Origin: Pantoea allii
Lineage (GTDB): Bacteria; Pseudomonadota; Gammaproteobacteria; Enterobacterales; Enterobacteriaceae
NCBI RefSeq assembly: GCF_002307475.1
Contig: NZ_NTMH01000040.1
Location: 1-64,000, forward strand
Length of the DNA stretch: 64,000 nt
Direction of reading: 5' to 3'
Made by a program: the position numbers and the translations under genes. Of this stretch, positions 1 through 8,070 are shown piece by piece. Below the pieces are notes generated by a model. It was not told the origin of the DNA. It saw nothing but the letters and a program-made list of their open reading frames with translations, and ran no database searches. Position 1 is the stretch's first letter; every line of letters begins with the position of its first letter.

Positions 1-30
1 TGACTAGTCCTGGCATAGGTTGACACTTTT
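1..30. repeat. Left terminal inverted repeat of the IS3 element
   Basis: This end starts TGACTAGTCC and ends GTTGACACTTTT. It pairs with the reverse complement of 1286-1315. It is the end distal to orfA (downstream of orfB). Confidence 0.75.
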
Positions 31-38
31 TTTATCTT

Positions 39-914
39 TTAAAACGCCTGATGTACCTCATCAGGCGTTTTGTATTTTAATGACAGATGAGGACGCTGGC
101 TGTTATAGATCCTGACTGACTCACTGACCATCCTGCCTGCCTGCACCACGTCTGCCGGACGCGTAATCAGTAATTCATTTTTCAGTATGCCGTTAACCCT
201 TTCTGCCAGCGCATTCTGATAGCAGTCGTAGCCGTCCGTCATTGAACAGACAAGACCGTGTTTTTTATGCACTGACTGATACATTGCCGAACAGTACTGA
301 AGTCCGCGATCTGAGTGGTGGATCAGGCGGCCCTTTCCCTGCCGCTCCCTCAGTGCCATTTGCAGCGCCTTAATAACGTGTTCCGTATGCAGACTTTCAT
401 GAACATGATACCCCACGATTTTTCGTGAGAAAGCGTCCGTTACCAGACTGATGTAGGCCATACCTGTTCTTACCGGAAGCCAGGTGATGTCGGCAACCCA
501 TACCTGCTCCGGACCGGAGATTACCGTCTGCTCCGGCCCCGCTTTCAGCAGATTCGGATGTCTGTAAAAATGATGACGGCTGTTCGTTGTTTTATGATAA
601 GCCCTTGCCGGATGAACCAGTAACCGGGCTTCCCGCAGCACAGCGAACAGACTGTCCCGCCCGATATGCAATGCGGCATCTTCCCGCTCGTTAAGAATAT
701 GCTGCAGTTTCCGGGTACCCAGGCGGGGCTGCTGTAACCTGATAAGTCTGACTTCTTCAGTAATGCGGTGTGCCTTTTCAGCCCTGCGCATTTCACGCCG
801 GCATCCCTGATACCAGGCCTGACGGCTTATCTTTAAATACCGGCAGACCCTGACGACAGTCAGTTTCAGGGATTGTGTCTGTGCTTTCGCGATAAGGACG
901 CTAACTGCTTCTTT
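39..914 (-). CDS. IS3-family transposase OrfB (DDE integrase core), made by -1 frameshift
   Basis: This frame encodes the catalytic part of the IS3 transposase. From an internal ATG at 791 it reads 250 residues, but the frame stays open upstream to about 914 and encodes typical OrfB N-terminal sequence (for example KAQTQSLKLTVVRVC, RQAWYQ). It should be expressed as an OrfAB fusion of about 408 residues after a -1 slip near an AAAG run at 911-914. The rve core carries the DDE residues: D in VWVADITWLP, D in HHSDRGLQY and E in ALAERVNGIL. No stop or frame damage was seen, so the element may be active. The exact slip site is inferred. Confidence 0.87.
   Translation of the reverse strand, partial: KEAVSVLIAKAQTQSLKLTVVRVCRYLKISRQAWYQGCRREMRRAEKAHRITEEVRLIRLQQPRLGTRKLQHILNEREDAALHIGRDSLFAVLREARLLVHPARAYHKTTNSRHHFYRHPNLLKAGPEQTVISGPEQVWVADITWLPVRTGMAYISLVTDAFSRKIVGYHVHESLHTEHVIKALQMALRERQGKGRLIHHSDRGLQYCSAMYQSVHKKHGLVCSMTDGYDCYQNALAERVNGILKNELLITRPADVVQAGRMVSESVRIYNSQRPHLSLKYKTPDEVHQAF
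41..71 (-). terminator. Hairpin at the 3' end of the transposase gene
   Basis: A perfect 13-bp inverted repeat (41-53 and 59-71, loop of 5) contains AAAACGCCTGATG and its complement. It covers the last ten codons of orfB and its stop codon. On the minus strand the second arm ends in four T residues, so the C-terminus of the transposase is encoded inside its own likely terminator. Confidence 0.6.
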
Positions 915-1261
915 GTGAGTGTGGCACCGAATTCGGTGTTCATCACCTTCACGACAGCTTCAAAAAACTGCGCTTTAACTTCGGATTCAGCCAGTTGCTG
1001 CTCAAGCTCTTTGATTCGCTGTTCAGGTGTGAGGGGGAGAGATTTTGTCATGTTTCCTCCACGGGTGGTGCGCTGCCGGGATGACTGCCAGTCCAGATGA
1101 CCGTATTTACGTAACCACATGAGCACGGTGGAACATCCCTGGATGCCGTAGCGTTCCTGAGCCTGGCGGTAAGTCATCTCGCCTTTTTCAACCTGCTCCA
1201 CGACTGCCAGCTTAAAAGACAGAGAGTAATCCCGCTGAGTGCGTTTAACATACTGTTTCAT
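866..1261 (-). CDS. IS3-family transposase OrfA (HTH protein)
   Basis: OrfA is a 131-residue DNA-binding protein that recognises the inverted repeats and regulates transposition. It has a transposase-8/HTH-21 type helix-turn-helix near the N-terminus (residues about 10-55, DYSLSFKLAVVEQ through VLMWLRKYG) and a leucine-zipper-like segment (LTPEQRIKELEQQLAESEV). The ATG at 1261 is preferred over the GTG just before it because GAGGAG lies 6 bases upstream. It overlaps orfB in the -1 frame, as is usual for IS3. Confidence 0.86.
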   Translation of the reverse strand: MKQYVKRTQRDYSLSFKLAVVEQVEKGEMTYRQAQERYGIQGCSTVLMWLRKYGHLDWQSSRQRTTRGGNMTKSLPLTPEQRIKELEQQLAESEVKAQFFEAVVKVMNTEFGATLTKKQLASLSRKHRHNP

Positions 1262-1285
1262 CACATTCTCCTCAAAACCAGTGGA

Positions 1286-1315
1286 AAATGTGTCAACGCT
1301 ATTCAGGACGGGACA
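1286..1315. repeat. Right terminal inverted repeat of the IS3 element
   Basis: Read on the minus strand the end is TGTCCCGTCCTGAATAGCG followed by TTGACACATTTT. Its TTGACA could act as the -35 of the orfA promoter, pointing into the element. Confidence 0.72.
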
Positions 1316-1324
1316 TGGATAATC

Positions 1325-1350
1325 AAAAGGGCGACTTATCGCCCTTTTTT
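1325..1350 (+). terminator. Rho-independent terminator just outside the IS
   Basis: AAAAGGGCGA and TCGCCCTTTT form a 10-bp stem with a 4-base loop, followed by T residues. It must belong to a gene lying left of the window, so the IS landed between that gene and its terminator or very close to it. Confidence 0.75.
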
Positions 1351-1526
1351 GTTATGGATATTTTTTTTAACGCCGACATTTCTTCTGAGCACATCAACAG
1401 TCATTAATTTTATTTTTGTGGAACCGCTCTCAGATTAATTTTTTTAATAAATTTCCAGATGTTAATTCTTTTTTTTCAGGTACGCTAACCCTCTGAAGTC
1501 TCAGTTTGCGGGTTTAAAAGGAAAAA

Positions 1527-1922
1527 ATGACGGTTTTCGCACAGGAAGCTAAACACAGCGTTGTCGTGTTACATCAGCTTATTGAACATATTTTTAATCA
1601 TCGTCATGCCAGTGGCGACAGCTTTCATCTGCTGCTCTCTCACTTTCATCCTGACTTTCGCATGGTCACGCCCCAGGGAAAGCAGCTGAATCTGAATGAG
1701 GTCGAAGATCTGTTTCGTCGATTGCAGGGGGCAAGGGAGGGGATGCGCATCGCGACCAGCGAACACGTGATTCTTTCAGAGCACGCCAACGAAGTGACGA
1801 TTCAGTACCGTGAATTGCAAATGATGAACGGAGAAAACAAAAGCCGTATTTCGCTGGCGATTCTGGATTGCACCACCTCTGTTCCTCGCTGGCGCTATCT
1901 GCAGGAAACGCTGGTGGCCTGA
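1527..1922 (+). CDS. Small SnoaL/DUF4440-like protein of unknown function
   Basis: This is a 131-residue soluble protein with no signal peptide or membrane segment. The pattern (N-terminal helices, then FHPDFRMVTPQGK, then alternating strands ending RWRYLQETLVA) resembles small NTF2/SnoaL-fold proteins labelled DUF4440; that is a family impression, and no catalytic residues can be assigned. The start at 1527 has AAGGAAA six bases upstream. It converges on fur and shares a bidirectional terminator with it. The upstream 170 bases are AT-rich. Its substrate, if any, is unknown. Confidence 0.6.
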   Translation: MTVFAQEAKHSVVVLHQLIEHIFNHRHASGDSFHLLLSHFHPDFRMVTPQGKQLNLNEVEDLFRRLQGAREGMRIATSEHVILSEHANEVTIQYRELQMMNGENKSRISLAILDCTTSVPRWRYLQETLVA

Positions 1923-1933
1923 CTGACAGGCAT

Positions 1934-1963
1934 AAAAAAGCCGATGCAAGCATCGGCTTTTTT
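1934..1963. terminator. Bidirectional terminator between the DUF4440-like gene and fur
   Basis: GCCGATGC and GCATCGGC pair around a 2-base loop, flanked by A6 on the left and T6 on the right. It can stop transcription from both sides. Confidence 0.88.
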
Positions 1964-1982
1964 ACTTCAAAACGGAAAGAGG

Positions 1983-2426
1983 TTATTTGTCGTGCAGTGT
2001 TTCGTCTTCACGGCAGTCGCCCAGTGCACAGTGACCGTACAGGTACAGGCTGTGGTTGGTGAGCTTAATACCGTGACGCGTCGCGATCTCACGCTGACGC
2101 GTCTCAATAGATTCATCACTAAACTCAATCACTTTACCGCAATCCAGGCAGATCAAGTGATCGTGATGGTGCTGCTGTGTCAGCTCAAACACCGATTTAC
2201 CGCCTTCAAAGTTATGGCGGGTTACGATGCCTGCATCATCGAACTGGTTAAGGACACGGTAAACCGTGGCCAGTCCGATCTCTTCGCCCATGTCGAGCAG
2301 GCGTTTATACAGATCTTCCGCGCTGACGTGATGGCATGCAGGTTCCTGAAGCACTTCCAGAATTTTAAGTCTGGGCAATGTGACTTTCAGGCCAGCCTTC
2401 TTTAATGCGGTATTGTTGTCAGTCAT
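1983..2426 (-). CDS. fur: Ferric uptake regulator Fur
   Basis: Fur is the global iron-responsive repressor that uses Fe(II) as co-repressor. At 147 residues it matches the family. The N-terminal winged helix (about 1-80, with GLATVYRVLNQFDDAG as the recognition region) is followed by the dimerisation and metal-binding half: HHHDHLICLDCGKV and a second Cys pair in GHCALGDC, the structural zinc ligands. The start follows a leader similar to that of E. coli fur (AGTAACAGGACA before the ATG). It lies downstream of fldA on the same strand with its own promoter at 2508-2536. In relatives fur answers to iron and oxidative stress. Confidence 0.97.
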   Translation of the reverse strand: MTDNNTALKKAGLKVTLPRLKILEVLQEPACHHVSAEDLYKRLLDMGEEIGLATVYRVLNQFDDAGIVTRHNFEGGKSVFELTQQHHHDHLICLDCGKVIEFSDESIETRQREIATRHGIKLTNHSLYLYGHCALGDCREDETLHDK

Positions 2427-2450
2427 GCGGATATTGTCCTGTTACTTTAG

Positions 2451-2498
2451 TCACTCTTGTGGCACGTAGCCTGTATGTCGATCGACCGCCATTCTCAT
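2451..2498 (-). CDS. Possible leader peptide upstream of fur (uof-like)
   Basis: A 15-codon frame (MRMAVDRHTGYVPQE) lies between the predicted fur promoter and the fur start and ends 24 bases before the fur ATG. In E. coli a short frame (uof) upstream of fur is translationally coupled to it and is the target of the RyhB sRNA. Position is the only support: I cannot confirm sequence similarity to uof, and a GAGA stretch is the only ribosome-site candidate. Confidence 0.25.
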   Translation of the reverse strand: MRMAVDRHTGYVPQE

Positions 2499-2507
2499 TT
2501 GCGTCTC

Positions 2508-2536
2508 ATTATAGAACTGATGCGCTGAAATGAAAA
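2508..2536 (-). promoter_or_regulatory. Sigma-70 promoter of fur
   Basis: On the minus strand TTTTCA (2531-2536) and a perfect TATAAT (2508-2513) are separated by 17 bases. The rest of the 334-base fldA-fur gap holds an inverted repeat at 2725-2748 and AT-rich sequence with no further gene. Confidence 0.7.
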
Positions 2537-2724
2537 CCGATGCTCCTGCGGTGCGCCAGCGGCGATGTTCGCTGCACATGGCATGGAGAGCGGATGCTGG
2601 CATTTCGCGTTTTGTCATCTCAGTTCCAGGGAAATAAGCAGATGATCGATGCGGGTATTCTACAGATTAAATGGGGAAAGTTACAAAAATGTAGCTATTA
2701 TTTTTATAGAAAAAGACATTCGCC

Positions 2725-2748
2725 CAGTGTGAACCTGCGTCCACACTG
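2725..2748 (-). terminator. Weak terminator-like inverted repeat after fldA
   Basis: CAGTGTG and CACACTG form a 7-bp stem with a 10-base loop just past the fldA stop codon. No T-run follows on the minus strand, so read-through from fldA into fur is plausible. Confidence 0.4.
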
Positions 2749-2760
2749 AGCTCAGCGCGA

Positions 2761-3291
2761 TCAGGCTTCAATAATTTCTTTCAGCTGCAGCTCATCAAAG
2801 ATCTGCTTCACCCATTTCTCAACGCGTTCGTTGGTCAGCTCTGGCTGACGATCTTCGTCAATGGCCAGGCCAAGGAAATGGTTATCGTCTGCCAGACCTT
2901 TTGAGGCTTCGAAATGGTAGCCCTCGGTCGGCCAGTGACCCACGATGATGGCACCGTTAGGTTCGATGATGTCACGAATGGTGCCCATGGCGTCACAGAA
3001 GTATTCTGCGTAGTCTTCCTGATCGCCACAGCCAAACAGCGCAACCAGCTTACCGTTGAAGTCGATCTCTTCCAGAGTAGGGAAGAAGTCATCCCAGTCG
3101 CACTGTGCTTCGCCATAGTACCAGGTGGGAATGCCCAGCAGCAGGATGTCAAAGGCTTCTAAGTCTTCTTTAGTGCTTTTCGCGATGTCGTGAACTTCTG
3201 CAACGTCTTTACCCAGTTGTTTCTGGATCATTTTTGCAATGTTTTCGGTGTTACCGGTATCGCTGCCAAAGAAGATGCCTACGATTGCCAT
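2761..3291 (-). CDS. fldA: Flavodoxin 1
   Basis: FldA is a small FMN electron carrier that feeds radical-SAM enzymes (for example biotin and lipoate synthesis, pyruvate formate-lyase activation) and methionine synthase. The 176-residue protein has the FMN phosphate loop SDTGNTENIAK at residues 10-20, the first flavin-stacking loop around IPTWYYGEAQCDW and the second around GCGDQEDYAEYFCDA. Length equals E. coli FldA. It precedes fur on the same strand, the usual enteric arrangement, and gives the cell a ferredoxin substitute under low iron. Confidence 0.97.
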   Translation of the reverse strand: MAIVGIFFGSDTGNTENIAKMIQKQLGKDVAEVHDIAKSTKEDLEAFDILLLGIPTWYYGEAQCDWDDFFPTLEEIDFNGKLVALFGCGDQEDYAEYFCDAMGTIRDIIEPNGAIIVGHWPTEGYHFEASKGLADDNHFLGLAIDEDRQPELTNERVEKWVKQIFDELQLKEIIEA

Positions 3292-3349
3292 GGGTAAAAT
3301 AACCTCTTAAATCCTGATGATAGAATGAATGCCGAAGCCTATTCAGCAA

Positions 3350-3358
3350 ATAATAGCA
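3350..3358 (-). promoter_or_regulatory. Possible extended -10 of the fldA promoter
   Basis: Read on the minus strand, TGC TATTAT lies about 60 bases upstream of the fldA ATG. The -35 at 17 bases (TTCCGC) is poor, so an activator or the extended -10 would be needed. Confidence 0.35.
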
Positions 3359-3422
3359 GACCGGGCAAACGGGCGGAACGTGTAAAGCCGCGACATTTGT
3401 TTCTGTGTGCGGTTTACGCGCG

Positions 3423-3698
3423 TTAGTCCAGTTTGAGCTGTGCCAACAGCATTTGTTCAATTAATTCGCTGCGGCTGAGATTACGCTGTTCAGCCAGCAT
3501 GTTCAGCGCTTCCACCGCGTCGCTGTTCATTTTGAGTTCGACACGGCGAAGCCCGCGCCCTTTGTCACGTTTCAGTTGATTGCGTTTGTTGATACGCAGT
3601 TGTTCATCGCGCGTGAGCGGACTGGTTTTGGGGCGACCAGGGCGACGCTCGTTAGCGAACAGATCGAGCGTGGTGCGGTCAGTGTGTTCTTTTGCCAT
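3423..3698 (-). CDS. ybfE: YbfE, small ribbon-helix-helix-like protein
   Basis: This 91-residue basic protein matches YbfE in sequence style and position between fldA and ybfF. The C-terminal half (LRRVELKMNSDAVEALNML, then LSRSELIEQMLLAQL) looks like a ribbon-helix-helix DNA-binding fold, and the N-terminal half is rich in R and K (NERRPGRPKTSP). In E. coli the gene is listed in the LexA regulon; I could not find a clear CTGT-N8-ACAG operator upstream here. The target DNA is unknown. Confidence 0.85.
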   Translation of the reverse strand: MAKEHTDRTTLDLFANERRPGRPKTSPLTRDEQLRINKRNQLKRDKGRGLRRVELKMNSDAVEALNMLAEQRNLSRSELIEQMLLAQLKLD

Positions 3699-3864
3699 GA
3701 CTTAATACAACTGAATGGGCGCGAACGAGGCGTTTCCGCTGCGCAGATTAAATTATTGACTCTTCCCGCGGGTAAGTTGCCCCACGGCAAAAATTTAGCG
3801 CGCCATCATACTCCAGGCTAACCACGGACGCCAATCTTAAACTTTTACAGCCAGTTAAGCCGTT

Positions 3865-4629
3865 TTAAAGTGCAAAAAAGCGTCGAATACTGCGTAAAAC
3901 CGCATCCGGTTTTTCAGCGTGCACCCAGTGCCCGGCACCGCCGATAACATGCGCATGGGCGGAGGGAAACTGCCGGAGTATCGCATCACGGTACTGGTTA
4001 TCCAGATAGGGCGAATCGCCACCGCGAATAAACAGCGCAGGATGGGGCCAGGCCGGCACGTCTTGCCAGCCGGCGATCAACGCATAGTTGTCCCACAATA
4101 CTGGCACATTAAAACGCCATTCGCCGTTGCTGAAGGATTTCAGGATGAACTGAATCACGCCGTCTTCATGGATATGCGTACGCATGACCTCTGCGGCTTC
4201 ACTGCGCAAAGTGACGCCCGCCGCCGTGACCGCACGGATAGCGGCAAAGATCTCATCGTGCCGACGTGTCTGGTAGTCAACCGGGGCGATATCGATCATC
4301 ACCATCTGTTCTATGCGCTCCGGTGCCAGTGCGCTCATCGTCATGGCAATTTTACCGCCCATGGAGTGACCGATGACTGAAACCTGAGCGATCCCCTGCG
4401 CATCCAGTGTGTCCAGCATATCCTGCGCCATGACAGTGTAGTTCATCTCGTCAGCGCGCGGCGATAACCCATGATTACGCACATCAACCTGAATCAAGGG
4501 GCGATCATCTTTAAGCCCACGGGCCAGTATGCCAAGGTTATCGAGACTGCCAAACAGACCGTGAATAAGCAGGACAGGCGTGGAATCAGCAGGAGATTGT
4601 TCAGTTTGCAGACGGGCATTCAAAATCAT
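3865..4629 (-). CDS. ybfF: Alpha/beta-hydrolase esterase YbfF
   Basis: YbfF is a cytoplasmic carboxylesterase or thioesterase acting on acyl esters and acyl-CoA in vitro; its physiological substrate is not settled. The 254-residue protein has the oxyanion region HGLFGS (residues 23-28), the nucleophile elbow GHSMGG with Ser at residue 89, and a C-terminal GAGHWVHAEKP carrying the catalytic His. It is transcribed away from seqA, with about 250 bases between their starts. Length matches the family. Confidence 0.93.
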   Translation of the reverse strand: MILNARLQTEQSPADSTPVLLIHGLFGSLDNLGILARGLKDDRPLIQVDVRNHGLSPRADEMNYTVMAQDMLDTLDAQGIAQVSVIGHSMGGKIAMTMSALAPERIEQMVMIDIAPVDYQTRRHDEIFAAIRAVTAAGVTLRSEAAEVMRTHIHEDGVIQFILKSFSNGEWRFNVPVLWDNYALIAGWQDVPAWPHPALFIRGGDSPYLDNQYRDAILRQFPSAHAHVIGGAGHWVHAEKPDAVLRSIRRFFAL

Positions 4630-4881
4630 AGCAAAGTTCTTAAGTGTGAGACCTGAGCTTAGGTTATCATGGTTTCACCTTTTCAGGCGCGCTGCTTCCA
4701 GCGGCATTAGGACATATTCTGACTTTTGCCCATAAACCGTTTGAATGCTATCAGCCTGTCTGAATTTAACTTTATAATCTTCATGTTAGAACCTGCCCCC
4801 TTTCTGAAATGCCTGCGAGCACGTCGGGATTTTCAGAAAATCGCTGGTTCTGTCGTGAGCAAAAAAACCGTACGGAATAAG

Positions 4882-5433
4882 ATGAAAACGATCGAAGTTG
4901 ACGAAGAGCTCTACCGTTATATTGCCAGCCACACGCAACATATTGGCGAAAGTGCATCCGATATTCTGCGCCGTATGCTGAAGTTCACGGCCGGTCAGTT
5001 AGCGACTGTGACTGACGCGCAGCCTGTTGCCGCATCGGCACCCTCAAAAGCGGCACAGTCGGCGGGTAATGAATCGCGTCCCCAGGATCGTGTGCGTGCG
5101 GTGCGTGAATTACTGCTTTCTGATGAATATGCTGAGCAGAAGCGGGCGGTTAATCGCTTTATGCTAATCTTGTCAACGCTCTATCGTCTGGATACGGCGG
5201 CGTTTGCCGAGGCGACAACGTCGCTGCAGGGCCGCACGCGCATCTATTTCGCGGGCGATGAACACACGCTGCTACAAGGCGGTACCCATACTAAGCCGAA
5301 GCACGTACCCGGCACGCCGTACTGGGTCATCACCAATACCAATACCGGTCGTAAACGCAGCATGGTCGAACACATCATGCTGTCGATGCAGTTCCCTTCG
5401 GAACTGACAGAGAAAGTTTGCGGCACCATTTAA
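4882..5433 (+). CDS. seqA: SeqA, negative modulator of replication initiation
   Basis: SeqA binds hemimethylated GATC sites, sequesters oriC and organises newly replicated DNA. The ATG at 4882 gives [19 protein letters not shown] and 183 residues, like the 181 of E. coli; the frame stays open upstream but that part has no homologous look. The N-terminal oligomerisation domain (about 1-35) is joined by a linker rich in A, P and S to the C-terminal DNA-binding domain (about 70-183, ending with the [21 protein letters not shown] region that contacts methyl-adenine). pgm starts 25 bases downstream, so the two are probably co-transcribed, as in E. coli. Confidence 0.96.
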   Translation: MKTIEVDEELYRYIASHTQHIGESASDILRRMLKFTAGQLATVTDAQPVAASAPSKAAQSAGNESRPQDRVRAVRELLLSDEYAEQKRAVNRFMLILSTLYRLDTAAFAEATTSLQGRTRIYFAGDEHTLLQGGTHTKPKHVPGTPYWVITNTNTGRKRSMVEHIMLSMQFPSELTEKVCGTI

Positions 5434-5458
5434 ACTGAAGCGTCAGGGAGAAGCGCCA

Positions 5459-7099
5459 ATGGCCAATCACCCCCGTGCCGGGCAGCCTGCCCAGCAGAGC
5501 GATTTGATTAACGTTGCACAATTAACATCACAATATTATGTCCTGCAGCCCGATGTGGCGAACCCAGAACATGCGGTGAAATTTGGCACATCAGGCCATC
5601 GCGGTAGCGCAGGACGCCACAGCTTTAACGAAAAGCACATTCTGGCGATTGCCCAGGCGATTGCGGAAGAGCGTAGCAAGAACGGGATCACCGGTCCGTG
5701 CTACGTAGGCAAAGACACGCATGCGCTTTCTGAACCTGCGCTGCTGTCCGTGCTGGAAGTGCTGGCCGCAAACGGTGTGGACGTGATTGTTCAGCAGGAC
5801 AATGGCTACACGCCAACGCCGGCGATTTCAAACGCCATCCTTGAGCACAACAAATCGGGTGGTCAGCTCGCGGATGGTATTGTGATTACGCCGTCGCACA
5901 ATCCCCCCGAAGATGGTGGGATTAAATACAATCCGCCGAACGGTGGACCTGCCGATACCAACGTCACCAAAGTGGTCGAAGACCGCGCCAATCAGCTGTT
6001 GAAAGACGGCTTAAAAGACGTCAAACGTCTGCCACTGGACCAGGCCTGGGCCAGCGGTCGCGTGGTCGAGAAAGATTTGATCCAGCCTTACGTTGAAGGG
6101 CTTTCACAGATCATCGATTTTCCGGCGATTCAAAAAGCCGGCCTGAAAATTGGCGTCGATCCGCTTGGTGGTTCCGGTATTGCCTACTGGCAGCGTATTG
6201 CGGAGCACTACAAACTTGACCTGACGTTGGTGAATGACGCAGTTGACCAGACTTTCCGCTTCATGCATCTGGACAAAGATGGCGTGGTGCGCATGGACTG
6301 CTCGTCCGAATGTGCCATGGCGGGCCTGCTGGCGTACAAAGACAAATTCGATCTGGCCTTTGGTAACGATCCGGATTATGACCGCCACGGTATCGTTACG
6401 CCTGCCGGGCTGATGAATCCGAACCATTATCTGGCGGTGGCGATCAACTATCTGTTCCAGCATCGTCCACAGTGGGGCAAAGACGTTGCCGTGGGTAAAA
6501 CCCTGGTATCCAGTGCCATGATTGACCGCGTGGTTAACGACATCGGCCGCAAGCTGGTGGAAGTGCCGGTTGGCTTTAAGTGGTTTGTCGATGGCCTGTT
6601 TGACGGCAGTTTTGGCTTTGGTGGCGAAGAGAGCGCGGGCGCATCCTTCCTGCGCTTTGACGGTACGCCATGGTCAACTGACAAAGACGGCATCATCATG
6701 TGCCTGCTGGCAGCGGAAATTACGGCCGTTACCGGCAAGAACCCGCAGCAGCACTATGACGAACTGGCCGCACGTTTTGGTGCACCAAGCTATAACCGTC
6801 TGCAGGCATCCGCCAGCTCGGCGCAGAAAGCGGCGCTGTCTAAGCTGTCACCTGAGATGGTCAGTGCGGATACGTTAGCGGGCGATCCGATTACCGCGCG
6901 CCTGACGGCTGCGCCAGGTAATGGCGCGTCTATCGGCGGATTGAAAGTCATGACGGAAAACGGCTGGTTTGCTGCCCGTCCATCGGGCACCGAAGATGCG
7001 TACAAAATCTATTGTGAAAGTTTCCTGGGCGCAGAGCACCGTGCACAGATCGAAAAAGAAGCGGTAGAGATTGTCAGCGAAGTGCTGAAAAACGCCTGA
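5459..7099 (+). CDS. pgm: Phosphoglucomutase
   Basis: Pgm interconverts glucose 1-phosphate and glucose 6-phosphate, linking glycogen, galactose and UDP-glucose metabolism to glycolysis. The 546-residue protein shows the phosphoserine loop [20 protein letters not shown], the metal loop [10 protein letters not shown], the sugar-binding [10 protein letters not shown] and the C-terminal phosphate-binding [12 protein letters not shown]. Its length equals E. coli Pgm. It follows seqA directly and ends in a terminator shared with kdpE. Since galT, galK and galM are also in the window, Pgm would channel galactose-derived glucose 1-phosphate into glycolysis. Confidence 0.97.
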   Translation: MANHPRAGQPAQQSDLINVAQLTSQYYVLQPDVANPEHAVKFGTSGHRGSAGRHSFNEKHILAIAQAIAEERSKNGITGPCYVGKDTHALSEPALLSVLEVLAANGVDVIVQQDNGYTPTPAISNAILEHNKSGGQLADGIVITPSHNPPEDGGIKYNPPNGGPADTNVTKVVEDRANQLLKDGLKDVKRLPLDQAWASGRVVEKDLIQPYVEGLSQIIDFPAIQKAGLKIGVDPLGGSGIAYWQRIAEHYKLDLTLVNDAVDQTFRFMHLDKDGVVRMDCSSECAMAGLLAYKDKFDLAFGNDPDYDRHGIVTPAGLMNPNHYLAVAINYLFQHRPQWGKDVAVGKTLVSSAMIDRVVNDIGRKLVEVPVGFKWFVDGLFDGSFGFGGEESAGASFLRFDGTPWSTDKDGIIMCLLAAEITAVTGKNPQQHYDELAARFGAPSYNRLQASASSAQKAALSKLSPEMVSADTLAGDPITARLTAAPGNGASIGGLKVMTENGWFAARPSGTEDAYKIYCESFLGAEHRAQIEKEAVEIVSEVLKNA

Positions 7100-7113
7100 T
7101 AAGTCAGTTAAAT

Positions 7114-7141
7114 GAAAAAAGCGCCGCTGGCGCTTTTTTTT
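7114..7141. terminator. Bidirectional terminator between pgm and kdpE
   Basis: AAAAAAGCGCC and GGCGCTTTTTTT pair around a 3-base loop. The kdpE stop codon (7140-7142) lies inside the T-run, so the two convergent genes share it. Confidence 0.88.
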
Positions 7142-7814
7142 ATGGCATAAAGCGGTAGCCGATGCCGGTTTCCGTTAACAGATGTACTGGCTGAGTAGGA
7201 TTCGCCTCCAGTTTCTGTCGCAGGTGTCCCATATAGATGCGCAGGTAGTGGCTGTGCTCGACGGCGTTCGGCCCCCAGACCTGACTTAACAGCTGACGCT
7301 GGGTCAACACTTTACCCGCGTTGTTCAGCAGGGTCGTCAGCAAGCGAAACTCTATCGGGGTGAGATGAACTTCCTCTCCGCCGCGAAGCACTCTGCGCGC
7401 CGCAATATCCACGGTGACATCGGCGAAGCTGACTTTTGGATCGGCATGTTGCCCGGCGTGGCGACGCAAAGCAACGCGCACCCGTGCCAGCAGTTCACCA
7501 ATGCCAAAGGGTTTCGTCAGGTAATCATCAGCGCCTGCGTCCAGCGCATCGATCTTATCCTGCTCGTCGATTCGGGCCGACAGAACAATCACGGGCAGCG
7601 CGCTCCACTGGCGTAGTTCGCCAATAAAGGTTTTGCCGTCGCCGTCAGGCAGCCCGAGATCGAGAATGACCAGATCGGGTTTTCGCGTCGCTGCCTCGAT
7701 CAGCCCGCGCTGCAGCGTCTCGGCATCGAAAACCTTCAGGCCTTCACTTTCCAGCGCGATGCGCACGAAGCGGCGAATTTCTTTCTCATCTTCAATGATT
7801 AAAACCGTGGTCAC
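7140..7814 (-). CDS. kdpE: KdpE response regulator, without its kinase
   Basis: KdpE is the OmpR-type regulator that activates the high-affinity K+ ATPase operon kdpFABC when phosphorylated by KdpD. The GTG at 7814 gives 224 residues starting TTVLIIEDEKEIRRF, aligned with E. coli KdpE (225); the frame is open 12 codons upstream without homologous look. The receiver domain has E8, D9, the phospho-acceptor D52 in VILDLGLPDGDG and a KPFGIGEL switch. The C-terminal winged helix carries VHLTPIEFRLL and VWGPNAVEHSHYLRIYMGHLRQKLE. In E. coli kdpFABCD lie directly upstream; here the next gene is ybfA and no kdp gene is in the window, so it is an orphan locally. The frame is intact. Confidence 0.94.
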   Translation of the reverse strand: MTTVLIIEDEKEIRRFVRIALESEGLKVFDAETLQRGLIEAATRKPDLVILDLGLPDGDGKTFIGELRQWSALPVIVLSARIDEQDKIDALDAGADDYLTKPFGIGELLARVRVALRRHAGQHADPKVSFADVTVDIAARRVLRGGEEVHLTPIEFRLLTTLLNNAGKVLTQRQLLSQVWGPNAVEHSHYLRIYMGHLRQKLEANPTQPVHLLTETGIGYRFMP

Positions 7815-8070
7815 ACCAAGCCTGCCATTGCCTGAAAAGGGAAAACACACTGTACCAACTTTTCAGTCGTTCGTCCGTGTTGCCATAAACCTGCCTCAAA
7901 GATCATCGCTACAACCATTATTTAACCAAAATGTAACTAATTTTCAAATTGCCGCAGGAAGAACAAAAAAGAGTCAAATTTAGTGGTCAGATGAGTAGTA
8001 AAATTACACAATCAGGCGTAATATTAGACGCAGATCACATTTAACCCCGATTTCGCGCCAGGAGAAATCC
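7815..8070. other. Gap between kdpE and ybfA, site of the missing kdp genes
   Basis: This 256-base AT-rich gap holds no reading frame resembling KdpD, KdpC or the ATPase subunits. It must contain the kdpE promoter on the minus strand and the ybfA promoter on the plus strand; the sequence AATATTAG near 8019 is a possible -10 for ybfA but no convincing -35 is seen. Confidence 0.5.

Larger units (their letters stand above)
1..1315 (-). mobile_element. IS3-family insertion sequence, apparently complete
   Basis: The element has two overlapping transposase frames on the minus strand (orfA then orfB in the -1 frame), the layout of the IS3 family. Its ends are imperfect inverted repeats: positions 1-30, and the reverse complement of 1286-1315, both start TG and share the block GTTGACAC and about 20 of 30 positions. 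The OrfB sequence has the DDE residues of an rve integrase core. The proteins resemble IS3-subgroup elements known from Erwinia and Pantoea (ISEhe3-like), but the exact name needs an ISfinder search. The left end lies on the first base of the window, so the target-site duplication cannot be seen. It is inserted just before a terminator at 1325, so no gene in the window is visibly broken by it. Confidence 0.88.

Noticed and set aside
3699-3760. LexA box upstream of ybfE
   Set aside because: E. coli ybfE is LexA-controlled, but no CTGT-N8-ACAG-like site could be seen here.
7815-8070. Remnants of kdpD or kdpA in the kdpE-ybfA gap
   Set aside because: All frames were read for short conserved motifs; nothing similar remains, so the loss looks complete.
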